A model generated the notes under the pieces. That model saw only the letters and a program-made list of their open reading frames with translations, was not told the DNA's origin and made no database searches. The position numbers and the translations under genes were made by a program. A stretch of DNA of 64,000 nucleotides from contig NZ_FNXY01000003.1 of the NCBI RefSeq assembly GCF_900108855.1, positions 1 to 64,000 of the forward strand, written 5' to 3'. Shown here piece after piece: positions 7,679 to 16,668 of this stretch. This DNA comes from Dyadobacter koreensis. Its GTDB lineage: Bacteria > Bacteroidota > Bacteroidia > Cytophagales > Spirosomataceae. Within the stretch, counting starts at the first letter, position 1. The number at the start of each line of letters is the position of its first letter.

Positions 7679-8848
7679 TCACTTTTCCAGTTCCCATTCC
7701 TGTATACCATCAATATGCTTATCGAAGAACGAATCGCTAATGATAGCCACGCTATGTCTAGCTCTCGTTAATGCCACATAAAATTTAGCCTTATCAAAAG
7801 AATTAGCTTCCTCTGTGCCATTTTTTCCCTTAACAGTTTTCTTCAATTGTCCATCTTGAAGATATTTGGTGATAGCGCCCGTGGGAAAAATAAGGACACG
7901 ATCAAATCCTAGTCCCTTGCAGTTACCAAAGTTCCATTCTGACTCTAAGGACATTGAATATCTTAGTATAGCCGGAGCGTACTTTTTTTTATAGGAATCA
8001 ATATCGCAACTCTTTACAAGGAAAACGCCTCTATGATCTCCTTCTCCATATCTGCATTCCATGCAGGAACATGCTGTGCTGGCTGTAAGTTCCGGATAAA
8101 GCTTAGACGAGAAACTGCATATTTCCTGATTATTCCTATGAGAACATGCAAGAGTTGTTTCATCAATGAAACAACTCTTTGGCGCTTTTTCTATTATGAA
8201 CTGCTTAATATTACCATTAGTATATTTTTTATATTTCCGCTCATGATGGGTTAAATAAGTCACTTGTCTTGGGTCTCCAACCATGACAGTCCTAATCCCA
8301 CTTCGAAGGAAAAGAAGGAGAATTTCGAGATCATTACCGGCTAAGTCCTGAACTTCATCGATAAAGATATGCTGATAGATTTTAGACAAGCGATTTAATA
8401 AAGCTCCTCCGGATTGTCTATTACATTTCACGACGAACTTCGAAATTTTGTCTGAATAGATTTTGAAGTTGGAGGAAAAATAGTGCTTCACAAAATCATT
8501 CTCTTCTGTATATGGAACAGCAATTTTATGCTTATTAACGAATCGGATACCTGATGCTGAATTAACTAGTAGCATTCCTTTGATTTCACCTTCAAATACA
8601 GTGCCCTGATAAGGTCTTACACCATGTTGAAGCAAAAATGAAAACCATGTTTGAATTGTAACATTGGACGGGATAAAACCATGTATTTCTATAAACTTTT
8701 TTTTTATCTCACGCTCATTAGCCTCGGTGTAAGTCGTGATCAAAATATTTTGCTCTTGTATTTTAATAGCTTCTCTAACCAGGTAAGTGGTTTTCCCAGA
8801 GCCAGCGACTGATAATACCAACCTGTTATTATTATACGATTGCATCAA
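7679..8848 (-). CDS. UvrD-like helicase/ATPase, GajB-like
   Basis: A compact 389-residue superfamily 1 helicase. Walker A is AGSGKTT (15-21), motif II is FIDEVQD (162-168) and motif III is VGDPRQVTYL (190-199). Motif V is GNCKGLGFDRVLIFP and motif VI is KFYVALTRARHSVAI. It overlaps the upstream OLD-nuclease gene by 17 bp, which implies translational coupling. An OLD nuclease followed by a UvrD-like helicase is the defining layout of Gabija anti-phage systems, where GajB is thought to sense or process DNA and activate GajA. Known GajB proteins are about 100 residues longer, so the assignment is by architecture. The motifs look intact. Confidence 0.8.
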   Translation of the reverse strand: MMQSYNNNRLVLSVAGSGKTTYLVREAIKIQEQNILITTYTEANEREIKKKFIEIHGFIPSNVTIQTWFSFLLQHGVRPYQGTVFEGEIKGMLLVNSASGIRFVNKHKIAVPYTEENDFVKHYFSSNFKIYSDKISKFVVKCNRQSGGALLNRLSKIYQHIFIDEVQDLAGNDLEILLLFLRSGIRTVMVGDPRQVTYLTHHERKYKKYTNGNIKQFIIEKAPKSCFIDETTLACSHRNNQEICSFSSKLYPELTASTACSCMECRYGEGDHRGVFLVKSCDIDSYKKKYAPAILRYSMSLESEWNFGNCKGLGFDRVLIFPTGAITKYLQDGQLKKTVKGKNGTEEANSFDKAKFYVALTRARHSVAIISDSFFDKHIDGIQEWELEK

Positions 8849-10472
8849 GAATATATTGAGGAAAGTTTATAGGCTCTTTGGTACTGAATATTTTCAGAGC
8901 ACAATCGGTCTTGTTGGATTGCATGTATGAATGTAATTCATCTTCCGTCCCTATTCCTCCAAAAATCTTATTGAGAGTTTTCACTCCATTAGACTTAAGA
9001 AATTTTGGCTCCAGCGTATTGTAATTAAATTTTTGACCACCAACTTCTAAATTCCCAAAATCAACGACTTCATCGAAGCATATGGTAATTCCTGGTTTAG
9101 TATTTGGCGGCAAATAGTCTTTGTATTTTTTCTTTATTGCTTCCGGCTTTCCATCATTATCTGTAACTACACGTACTTCTTTACCAATCTTATCGGCGAT
9201 CTGTAAAAAACGCAGAAAAGTTGTTCCAACGGAAATGACATCGATACCATCTTGGATAGGCAACCTGCCATTATTTTTATCCATGTAGGCTCTTTGAACC
9301 AACAATTCATCACAGTCCCCCTCGACTAAAATTGCTACTTTGCAAAGGATAAGCCTTAGCGTATCATACCCTGGAATTTTTTCAAAAAACTCCTGTGTAT
9401 TGTCTGGCAACTCTCTAAGCCGAGTAGAATTTCGATTGTCAATAATAATCAAGTTGTCAAGGCCCAGCTTATTTGCAACGAAACTGCTATGGGTTGAAAT
9501 TAAAATCTGTTTCTCTTTACATTTTTCGTGGATGTCGTGTATTAACTGATTAAGCTTTGAGTGCGATAGGTGATTTTCAGGCTCTTCAAGCAATATGATG
9601 CTTGCTTCTTTCGCCTTCTTATGCTCAAGTGCCAGTTTCGTTTTAATTATTGCTTGTTCCCCTTTTCCTATATGGTGGAAAGGTATATCTTCCACCGATG
9701 TGACAAAACTCGACTCCCAAGCATCTTTGGCTGATAAATCTATTGTTAATTTCACCTCCTTTGCATTTGCCCCACGTTTCGTTATAGAACTAATAATATC
9801 ATTGACCTTAACAACCGAGTTATCACTTCCGAATGCTGCTTGCAACCTCCTATGTGCATGTGCTAACCCATTTCTTTCAGGTTCGCTAAGATGATTCTTT
9901 ATAATATGTGATACATACACATCCGACCCATTCCGAAATCTATTGCTGCTGGAATCGATTAAAGCGGACTTAATTGGAATTTTCCTTGGGGTTATGTGAT
10001 CCCTCGCGCACGTTGTCCAACTTATTTCATAGAATTCAATCGGTAATGCAGAGATTTCACCATTAAATACATATTCGTTATATTCTTCGTTATATTTTTC
10101 CGAAAGCGCAATTTTAAGACACACTCCACATTCGCTCTTTTTTGTGCTATTACCATCACCTTCAAAAAAAGGAAGAGAATCACCTGCTATGAATACCTCT
10201 ATACTAATTTCTGGAGGAAGAAGTGGAGTTTTCGTCCTGAGACTGTTTAGATAGTCCTGTACAGCCTGGTAGTTGAATAGGTATTCAGAAAGCTCATTTT
10301 TAAGATATTTGCCGTTCGATAATCCGGAGAGAGCTAAATGTATAGCTTCCAGAATTGTAGATTTACCTGCCTCATTGTTTCCGACAAGTATATTTAATCC
10401 TTTATCGAGATCAAGGCAAAAGGCCTGACGAAACGACTTAAAGTTTTTAATAATGACCTTACTAATGTACAT
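8832..10472 (-). CDS. OLD-family ATP-dependent nuclease, GajA-like
   Basis: The 546-residue protein has an ABC-type ATPase domain: Walker A GNNEAGKST at 31-39, Walker B IILLEE at 292-297 and the H-loop His in ISTHSS at about 328. A Toprim nuclease domain follows, with VEGDCDE (Glu384) and TDNDGKP (Asp438, Asp440) as metal ligands. This is the class 2 OLD architecture seen in Gabija GajA, a nicking endonuclease active when nucleotides are depleted. The start ATG at 10470-10472 is followed by YISKVIIKNFKSF, the classic start of the family. It is first in a two-gene operon with the helicase. All key residues are present, so the system may be functional. Confidence 0.85.
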   Translation of the reverse strand: MYISKVIIKNFKSFRQAFCLDLDKGLNILVGNNEAGKSTILEAIHLALSGLSNGKYLKNELSEYLFNYQAVQDYLNSLRTKTPLLPPEISIEVFIAGDSLPFFEGDGNSTKKSECGVCLKIALSEKYNEEYNEYVFNGEISALPIEFYEISWTTCARDHITPRKIPIKSALIDSSSNRFRNGSDVYVSHIIKNHLSEPERNGLAHAHRRLQAAFGSDNSVVKVNDIISSITKRGANAKEVKLTIDLSAKDAWESSFVTSVEDIPFHHIGKGEQAIIKTKLALEHKKAKEASIILLEEPENHLSHSKLNQLIHDIHEKCKEKQILISTHSSFVANKLGLDNLIIIDNRNSTRLRELPDNTQEFFEKIPGYDTLRLILCKVAILVEGDCDELLVQRAYMDKNNGRLPIQDGIDVISVGTTFLRFLQIADKIGKEVRVVTDNDGKPEAIKKKYKDYLPPNTKPGITICFDEVVDFGNLEVGGQKFNYNTLEPKFLKSNGVKTLNKIFGGIGTEDELHSYMQSNKTDCALKIFSTKEPINFPQYILDAIV

Positions 10473-10846
10473 GAAGCCTAGTTTACGTTATTTGTATTAT
10501 ATCAATAGAGAGTAAATATAAAATAAAGATAGTTGGTATTTTGGCAAATTATTTATTTGCTTAAATACTTCAAACAATATTGATAGTCAAAGACTTGTCA
10601 AACATCGATTCTCTTATCTTATGATAGCTACATCTTTTCTTTTGAAGTAGTGAAAATGTGTAAAAAGCATTCTCCCAAAACCACGGTTTTAGCGTACTAA
10701 TCATTCACGTCTATTTAACTTATTATTTGTTAAAAATGTGTAAATTATAGAAATCATATAGTGTAGTGATCTAATTATTAAACGGTTAAAATAATTTTTT
10801 GAAAAGAATCTAACTTTTGATATTCTTTCATTTTAACTAATTAACT
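10473..10846. other. AT-rich divergent intergenic region
   Basis: A 374-bp gap separates the OLD gene from the secreted-protein gene. It holds the second AAAACCACGGTTTT copy and presumably promoters for both directions. The minus strand near 10560-10690 reads KPWFWENAFYTFSLLQ with no start, possible debris. Confidence 0.5.
10677..10690. repeat. Copy 2 of AAAACCACGGTTTT direct repeat
   Basis: This is identical over 14 bp to 7488-7501 and in the same orientation. It lies about 200 bp upstream of the OLD nuclease start, so the two copies bracket the defence operon about 3.2 kb apart. Confidence 0.7.
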
Positions 10847-12217
10847 ATGAAAACGATCTACCTTTCACTCTTTGTATTTTCTTTATTGATTCAACAAATC
10901 GTATGCTATTCACAAGACCTACCATGCGGTGAAATCCGAACAGGGCTTTACAATTATGAAAATTTAAATACAAGCAGCTCTTTTCGCAGTGATTTTTATG
11001 AATATTTATACAATGCTGATTTTAAAAGTGAAAATGATGTTTTATCAGCAGGAATAAGCTTGGAAACCTTGATTCCCGGCCCGGTCGCAGGAACTTTTCT
11101 TCCATTTATTGGATCTGGAAACTTTGATAAATCTAGTTACAGCCAGTGGCGCAGCGAGTATAGTAAGACAAGACAAGTGAAAATTTCTTATGAGCAATCT
11201 TTTTCACGAGCAAGGCAATATGTAGAAATAGAAGTTGTTAAAGCTTGGTCTAATTGTATGTATATAAATGCTAAGTTAAAGCAGAAAGGCATTGTTACTG
11301 AGATAGTACCTATCGATCTTACGACAGTGGAATTTAGAGCTACTTGGGTTTCAGTTAATGGCATTCCTGATATTGGCATTGCCCGATCTTTGGAAGTTAC
11401 AAATGGCAGGATCTCGACACCAAATGCACAAAACCCATTTAAGAAGGGTGGAGTTATTGATGCAGGTGATAAATCAGTTATTATAACTTTGGTTCCGGGT
11501 AAACCATTGATAGTTAGGCTATATCTAACTAAAGATATTATTTCAGATAAATTCCCAGCAGTTCTTCCAGGCAAATTAAATAAGTTTATATCGGATAAAA
11601 CTGAAATTTTTGCAGGTGAACCTGTAAACCTAGGTTGGGAATCCTCCGGTTTGGTCAATCTCACTTTAAACAACCAACCAGTTTCAGCTTCAGGATCGCG
11701 CGACTTTTATCCAACAGCGAATGAGACTTATACTTTATCGGGAGAAGACGTCTTTGGTTCAAAAATACAAAAAACACTATCAGTAAACGTTAAGCCAGCA
11801 CCAGTTCAAATAGTAAGTTGTCAAATTAATTATCATGTGCCAGCATGGGCCGATGATAAAGAAGGACCCACACTTTTAAATATTACAATTTCAACTGAGG
11901 ACCAACAAACGTTGTTGTTTTCGGCACAACGTGGTGGATCATGGGATCCCTGTCCCATTCCCAAAGGACAGGACTTATTAGTGCCCATGCAACGTGCACC
12001 TAATATTGCTCTAAATCAATTAATTAAAGACAAGTTACGTAGAGTATATGTATACTTAGTAAAAAATCCTCATGGAAATGATAAGGTTGTTCTTGAAGTC
12101 ACTGGAACCTTCTTTCTATCGGACGGAAAAAGTATTCCATTTAATGTTAAACAATTTAGATTAGAGGACAATGATGACCAACATGACAGCGCATTTGCGG
12201 AAGTCACTTGGCCTTAA
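10847..12217 (+). CDS. Secreted protein of unknown function with Ig-like segment
   Basis: The 456-residue protein has a signal peptide (YLSLFVFSLLIQQIVCYSQ, cleavage near 23). No family is recognised for residues 24-240. Around 245-320 it carries an Ig/PKD-like segment (ISDKTEIFAGEPVNLGWESSG, then ENETYTLSGEDVFGSK-type strands). A beta-rich C-terminal part ends without a type IX sorting motif. It is likely periplasmic or surface exposed. It faces away from the Gabija-like operon and is about 100 bp upstream of a small membrane protein gene, so an operon with that gene is possible. Confidence 0.75.
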   Translation: MKTIYLSLFVFSLLIQQIVCYSQDLPCGEIRTGLYNYENLNTSSSFRSDFYEYLYNADFKSENDVLSAGISLETLIPGPVAGTFLPFIGSGNFDKSSYSQWRSEYSKTRQVKISYEQSFSRARQYVEIEVVKAWSNCMYINAKLKQKGIVTEIVPIDLTTVEFRATWVSVNGIPDIGIARSLEVTNGRISTPNAQNPFKKGGVIDAGDKSVIITLVPGKPLIVRLYLTKDIISDKFPAVLPGKLNKFISDKTEIFAGEPVNLGWESSGLVNLTLNNQPVSASGSRDFYPTANETYTLSGEDVFGSKIQKTLSVNVKPAPVQIVSCQINYHVPAWADDKEGPTLLNITISTEDQQTLLFSAQRGGSWDPCPIPKGQDLLVPMQRAPNIALNQLIKDKLRRVYVYLVKNPHGNDKVVLEVTGTFFLSDGKSIPFNVKQFRLEDNDDQHDSAFAEVTWP

Positions 12218-12321
12218 CATTGGATTTTTATTATTCTACAAAACTTTAGGTATAAAAAAAATTAATTTTAGGAAATAAGGTAATCTACTGTAAGGTAGCA
12301 TAATTAAATCCGTGTAAATCT

Positions 12322-12762
12322 ATGAACTCCACAGGCGGTGATGCACATTTAAACTGGGAAATAGCTAAGACAGAATATGAAGAAGCTCTTAATCAATATC
12401 GAAATACAACTCTCTTACGAAGGCAAGATATAGCTTTCATAATAACAGTTCAAGGTGCTGTAATAAGTATAATTGGATCAAAAATGTTGATGCTCGACAT
12501 GTCCAGCCTTTTATTATCTGCAGTAGCAGTTTTTCTCCTGTTTATTGGTCTTAATAATGAACTTAGATTGTCTAAATACATGGAAATTTATATGGATCGA
12601 GCTAAAGAAATTGAATCAGAATTTGGCTTAAAATTGATTATATCGGCCTATGAAGTTCGACATAAGAAGTTTGAATTTTCAAATTCAAAAACCTTCCCCG
12701 CCTTTTACATTTTCCTAATAGTTTCTTGGCTATTTGTATGGGTTAAAAATTTTATATTATAG
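12322..12762 (+). CDS. Small membrane protein, three predicted TM segments
   Basis: The 146-residue product has an amphipathic cytoplasmic helix (residues 5-38) and two close hydrophobic helices (about 39-57 and 62-79). A charged helical region (80-118) and a final TM helix (about 125-144, FYIFLIVSWLFVWVKNFIL) follow. This helix/TM/TM/helix/TM layout is reminiscent of SLATT-like or RipA-like membrane proteins found near defence genes, but I see no diagnostic motif. It may be co-transcribed with the preceding secreted protein. Function is unknown. Confidence 0.65.
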   Translation: MNSTGGDAHLNWEIAKTEYEEALNQYRNTTLLRRQDIAFIITVQGAVISIIGSKMLMLDMSSLLLSAVAVFLLFIGLNNELRLSKYMEIYMDRAKEIESEFGLKLIISAYEVRHKKFEFSNSKTFPAFYIFLIVSWLFVWVKNFIL

Positions 12763-13304
12763 TTCCTATAAAGTCGCTGGGGGGCTATATCCCTTTATTT
12801 TATAACTGTCGGTTTAAGCTATATAGTGAATTTAGCTGACTTGATCTCTGAATTCGATTCCTATTGGTAAAGCAGCATAAAAGAAGTAACTGATATGCAC
12901 TCACAAGAAAAAATCTTCCAGACCAGTTTTTCCCAGAGCAGCATTATTATAAAGCTCATCCTAGCCGAGCCTGCCAGTAGGGACAGCAGTCCCGTGCAGT
13001 ACTCTATGCATATTATTAACTATTTACCAATAGTCTTTTTTTTTAATTTAAAGATTCTCAGCTGAACTTTTTATTCATCTAAACTTTACAGCATTTGTTA
13101 CCGATTACAATTTCTTTAAAGACCATATATAAATCGTATTAATTAATGATTGTGTGAACTCACAATATGAGGTTTATAACTAGTGGCCCTAAGTATAGGA
13201 ATGGAATGGGATAGCTATTGAAGTTTTCCCTTTCTTATTCAAGTAATTTTAACCGATAGTACAGAATGTCCTTAGGTGTCGTTAAAGGATTAAAGTATTT
13301 AGTG
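12763..13304. other. Non-coding gap with one possible small ORF
   Basis: This 540-bp AT-rich gap contains a 56-codon ORF on + at 12895-13065, starting MHSQEKIFQTSFSQSS. Its first half has protein-like composition but it ends in a poly-Phe tract. I would treat it as possible gene debris. No RNA or repeat is evident. Confidence 0.4.
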
Positions 13305-13865
13305 CTAATTAAAACCTAATCCCAGCGATGCGCCGAACCAACGTAGCGTAACTTGCTGTGCAGATGATTTATCAATATTCCAATTAGGAGACCAAAATAA
13401 TCTTAGAACTGGCCCAATCCGTTTAGGTTGAAAACGGATACCTAGATTGGCCACTGCAGGATAATAGAAAGAACTAGTACGGTGAATACGATTATTTACG
13501 TCATCGTATATCCGCCGCCTATATGCCAAGAGAAAACCACCACCAACTTCTAATGCAATACGTTGGTTGGAACTTACATGGTTGACAATTAAAGATATTG
13601 AATATGTTTTCGTCTGCCCGGATTCTAAAGGTCTATTTAATCCAATATTTATTCCTAAGCCACGATGACCGCGACGAAAGCGCATATCGTAGTGTAGTGA
13701 GTAACCGAGTGAAGTCCCTAAAGCCTCAATATATATAGCCTTCGCACGATGATCTGTCCAATAATCAGGTATAGTGCTAGTGGTGTCTATTTGAGCAAGC
13801 AATTTAGGAACTTGAAACAAAATCAATAAAAACGTGATGATAATACATCTATAATGGTGGCTCAT
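13305..13865 (-). CDS. Putative outer-membrane beta-barrel protein
   Basis: The 186-residue protein has a signal peptide (IIITFLLILFQVPKLLAQ, cleavage near 25). Alternating amphipathic strands rich in Gly and Arg follow (YIEALGTSLGYSLHYDMRF, RRGHRGLGINIGLN, RIALEVGGGFLLAYRR), and it ends LGASLGLGFN with a terminal aromatic-Asn, typical of small barrels. It is third in a possible operon behind the C10 protease and a lipoprotein, 58 bp downstream of the latter. Function is unknown. Confidence 0.75.
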   Translation of the reverse strand: MSHHYRCIIITFLLILFQVPKLLAQIDTTSTIPDYWTDHRAKAIYIEALGTSLGYSLHYDMRFRRGHRGLGINIGLNRPLESGQTKTYSISLIVNHVSSNQRIALEVGGGFLLAYRRRIYDDVNNRIHRTSSFYYPAVANLGIRFQPKRIGPVLRLFWSPNWNIDKSSAQQVTLRWFGASLGLGFN

Positions 13866-13923
13866 AGATAATTAATTATGCAGACCAGCTTAAATGAAGA
13901 GTTAAGCTGGTCTGCTCTTACGT

Positions 13924-14385
13924 TTAGTTCTTGCGACTGTAATAATACTTCACCGAATCTTGCGCACTACCAATTTCAGACAAATACGCCGAAGTCTCCA
14001 ACACATCATCTTTTCCGAGTTCGCGGTATATTTTAAAAAAACGCTTTAAACCACCTCTATAAGTAACCAGCACAGTCATTTTAGTGGCGTCCGCTATTGG
14101 CCAGGGGTCTCGGCTCCAGAAATATGTATCAATCAGCGTATCATTTCTGTAAACTCTATCAAAATTTCCATTGCCCTCATTACTTGATTCAAAGGTATTT
14201 GTATAACCGATTTGATTGCCAATCTTAGTTTTTGACGGTGAAACTACCTTATCTAACTTCCAGCTTCCTAACAAATACTGTGTTATGGGGCCGCCAGTAT
14301 CAAACCCAGGAGAGGGTTTATTACAACTTCCCAATAATAGCCAAAATAGAATGATTAATTGATAACGGTAAAACATAATGTACAA
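13924..14385 (-). CDS. Putative lipocalin-like lipoprotein
   Basis: The 153-residue product has a lipoprotein signal ending LLLGSC. TQYLLGSWKLDKVV follows, the GxW opening of bacterial lipocalin-like domains, and then beta strands to the C-terminus. The start may be the second Met (MFYRYQLI), three codons in. It lies 17 bp downstream of the C10 protease gene, a spacing that suggests co-transcription. C10 proteases are often paired with small inhibitor proteins, so an inhibitor or accessory role is possible but unproven. Confidence 0.7.
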   Translation of the reverse strand: MYIMFYRYQLIILFWLLLGSCNKPSPGFDTGGPITQYLLGSWKLDKVVSPSKTKIGNQIGYTNTFESSNEGNGNFDRVYRNDTLIDTYFWSRDPWPIADATKMTVLVTYRGGLKRFFKIYRELGKDDVLETSAYLSEIGSAQDSVKYYYSRKN

Positions 14386-14402
14386 AGTTTATAATCGCTA
14401 AC

Positions 14403-15641
14403 TTAAGGCCTTATTCCTGTAATTACATGTAAATTCCCATTATAGTCTTGACCGCCAGGGTTATATGCACCGAAAGAATACCAATCATCATAACTTCCAC
14501 TCCATCCCCAGTTCATATGTAAGTATGTATATGTCCACTCATTGCATTGCTTGGTTGAACAATTAAATTCGCTGTAATGATTTTGTTGTAAACCGTCACA
14601 AACCCAGATATGGTAATCACTCAAACATGTTAAACATGTCGACCCCCAAAATATTACAGGATGATTACCCGTCAAATCATTTTTGATTTTCTGGAAGCTA
14701 TATGCTTCGTCGGTTCCACCACCATTAGAATATCCCAGCATACTAAATCCCGTCTTTACATCTCCTGGCCATGTAAAAGTATTGCATGAAAAAGCATAAT
14801 CGTATTGTGATTGAGCATACGTTCCCATCTTTTTCATTAAAAGTGCTAAACTCGTCTGCTCAGGCGTAGACACTGTGCAAGAAGTATTTGAATATCGAGG
14901 CCTTGTCGACGGGTGGTAAAACTCATCGACCTGAGCCATTGCCACAGGACCGCACCCAGCCAACATTCGGCCGCAGCCATCACAGTTTTTTGACGTACTG
15001 AGCTCAGCCGTGGAAATATTCTTTTGTCCCCAATGTGTTGTTAGTAAAGGGCCAAAAGTAGTTTGACGGTTCTGACATTGAAATTGGCCGTATTGATACC
15101 ATTCGTAGCAATTCGTATCCATGATTCTGCCATTTTTATCAGAAAAATACTTTTTCCATTCTTTACCTATAATATCACCCCCTTCCAAATTTCTCTTTCT
15201 AACATCTCTGATTTTAACTTTTGCAGATTCCATCCAAAGCAAAACACCCTTTGGAATATCTTTGGTGTCAAACTGATTTTGTTCCGAATAGGCTAAAATT
15301 GGCATTGTCCTGATGTCCGCAGAAACTATTGTAAAACCCTTTTTTAGATTTATTATATGAAAAAGGGGTTTTTTATCAATTGAATCCACAATTGTTTCTT
15401 GCCCTGTCACCTCCAATGTTGCTGCAATTTTAGCGGATGAAGTATTATTTTTTTGATTTTGTGCTAAAATATATCGTTGAGCCACCTCCGTAGCTTCCTG
15501 CATCGACACTGTGAAGTTGTCCTTATTTACCTCCTTGACATCAGGAATGGTTGATATATCACTTTTATTACATTGAGATAAAAATAGGAGAGACGCAAAT
15601 AAAATAACAATATAAAATGTTGAACGCAAAAAAATATTCAT
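14403..15641 (-). CDS. C10 (streptopain-like) cysteine peptidase, lipoprotein precursor
   Basis: This 412-residue secreted protease has a lipobox-like signal (LFLSQC, Cys24) and a Spi_C10-type propeptide (about 40-155, with GFTIVSADIRTMPILAYS). The papain-like catalytic domain has nucleophile Cys230 in AGCGPVAMAQ, His344 in DYHIWVCDG and Trp residues in NWGWSG near 378-380. The family cleaves host or environmental proteins after autocatalytic removal of the propeptide. The catalytic domain is unusually Cys-rich for the family (for example NCDGCGRM and STCLTCL), suggesting disulfides. It heads a three-gene cluster with a lipoprotein and a barrel. The family and catalytic residues are clear. 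Confidence 0.9.
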   Translation of the reverse strand: MNIFLRSTFYIVILFASLLFLSQCNKSDISTIPDVKEVNKDNFTVSMQEATEVAQRYILAQNQKNNTSSAKIAATLEVTGQETIVDSIDKKPLFHIINLKKGFTIVSADIRTMPILAYSEQNQFDTKDIPKGVLLWMESAKVKIRDVRKRNLEGGDIIGKEWKKYFSDKNGRIMDTNCYEWYQYGQFQCQNRQTTFGPLLTTHWGQKNISTAELSTSKNCDGCGRMLAGCGPVAMAQVDEFYHPSTRPRYSNTSCTVSTPEQTSLALLMKKMGTYAQSQYDYAFSCNTFTWPGDVKTGFSMLGYSNGGGTDEAYSFQKIKNDLTGNHPVIFWGSTCLTCLSDYHIWVCDGLQQNHYSEFNCSTKQCNEWTYTYLHMNWGWSGSYDDWYSFGAYNPGGQDYNGNLHVITGIRP

Positions 15642-15757
15642 AGGTCGTTTGTTTAAATTTGAAGGATAAACAAATGTAACCTATTTATTATTTATTTTAA
15701 TTATATTTATAATGATAACATAAAATATAATTAAAAAAATTAAAATTATAACTTTAA

Positions 15758-16207
15758 TCATCTATTTGTATTAATAGTATTTATAGTCATGTGATAGTTA
15801 AGATGCCCAATTTCATCCAAGTATTTAAAATTATTTTTTGCCTTAGCAAGATAATTATAAACAGTTCCGTAAGCGACACCAGACCTAATACTAATCTGAT
15901 TCATTGATAATCCAGATGTTTGTAAATTCAATATTTGTTGTAGTTTGCCTGGATGTAACTTGTTTCAGGATATCTGTTTCCCTTGTGCTTTTGCCCTGGC
16001 CATACCGGCTTTTACCCGCTGGCTGATCAATGAGCTTTCAAATTGTGCCAGAGAAGCCAACACATGAAATATCAGTTCACCGGTCGGTGTAGTGGTATCG
16101 ATATTCTCCTGATAAGATATAAAATCAATTCCCATACACTGAAACTCCTTTATAGCATTAACCAGTGCCTGGGTTGATCTGGCAAACCGATTATATAGCC
16201 CAACCAA
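15758..16207 (-). pseudogene. Serine recombinase (DNA invertase type), broken
   Basis: The minus-strand frame reads VGLYNRFARSTQALVNAI, FHVLASLAQFESSLIS and GMARAKAQGKQIS. A TGA at 15965-15967 follows, then the same frame continues KLHPGKLQQILNLQTSGLS and NQISIRSGVAYGTVYNYLAKA to TGA at 15758. These match the catalytic-domain second half and the Hin-type HTH of resolvase/invertases. The stop sits where relatives have the Arg of GRP, consistent with CGA to TGA. The N-terminus with the catalytic Ser is missing and the 5' edge is at about 16207. It is not functional. Confidence 0.8.
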
Positions 16208-16214
16208 GGGTTAA

Positions 16215-16370
16215 ATTAAAAGATTGAACGAAAAGTACCGCAGGTTCGGTAGAGCTTTTTTTCTAGTGAGACGTTGGCTAGGTGTAAATCTCACCACTTT
16301 CTTGGAATTTGAAGAATTTAAAATTTATCAAAAGATGCTCGTCGGAACTCGCTACCAAAAAGCATTGTGA
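16215..16370 (+). other. Short open frame, possible gene fragment
   Basis: Between the invertase remnant and the IS3 terminus a 51-residue open frame reads LNEKYRRFGRAFFLVRRWLG and FLEFEEFKIYQKML before TGA at 16368. It has no good start codon. Composition is protein-like and it may be the tail of a gene cut by earlier rearrangement. No family recognised. Confidence 0.25.
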
Positions 16371-16392
16371 TTATGCTGTATCGTCCTGAAAT

Positions 16393-16668
16393 CGTTAGAC
16401 TGCACAAATTCCGTTGAATAAGAATGACAACTGGGAAACTTTTTCGATATTTCATTATCTTGTTCTAGCTTCATAAATAAGCTCTTAGGTTTAATGGTAC
16501 CTTAAAGTCCTTCCTGAAATCTGGGCTGGAATGTATACTGTCTCGGTTATTGCTGAGATATTTGTTGAATTAGTTGGTGATCTCTGTTTGAGAATCCCGT
16601 ACAGAAAAATCTTATATCCTTAAAATACATTTCCATGAAGCTATTTCATTATTTTAACACGAAATGTT
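16393..16668 (+). ncRNA. Candidate IS110 left-end region encoding a bridge RNA
   Basis: The 276 bp upstream of the IS110 transposase are non-coding. They contain small inverted repeats, for example AGCTT..AAGCT around 16470-16486 and TCTC..GAGA around 16541-16558. IS110-group elements encode a structured bridge RNA in this position. GTACAGAAAAA at 16599 recurs at 18046 just after the transposase stop, as expected if donor-end sequence is represented near both ends. No fold was computed, and the exact IS110 termini are not determined. Confidence 0.3.

Noticed and set aside
11188-11673. 161-residue minus ORF
   Set aside because: Antisense to the secreted-protein gene, which has a signal peptide and proper start; no family match.
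12970-12993. GGGAC-AGCA-GTCCC hairpin
   Set aside because: Only a 5-bp stem with no T tract or conserved context; too weak to call a terminator.
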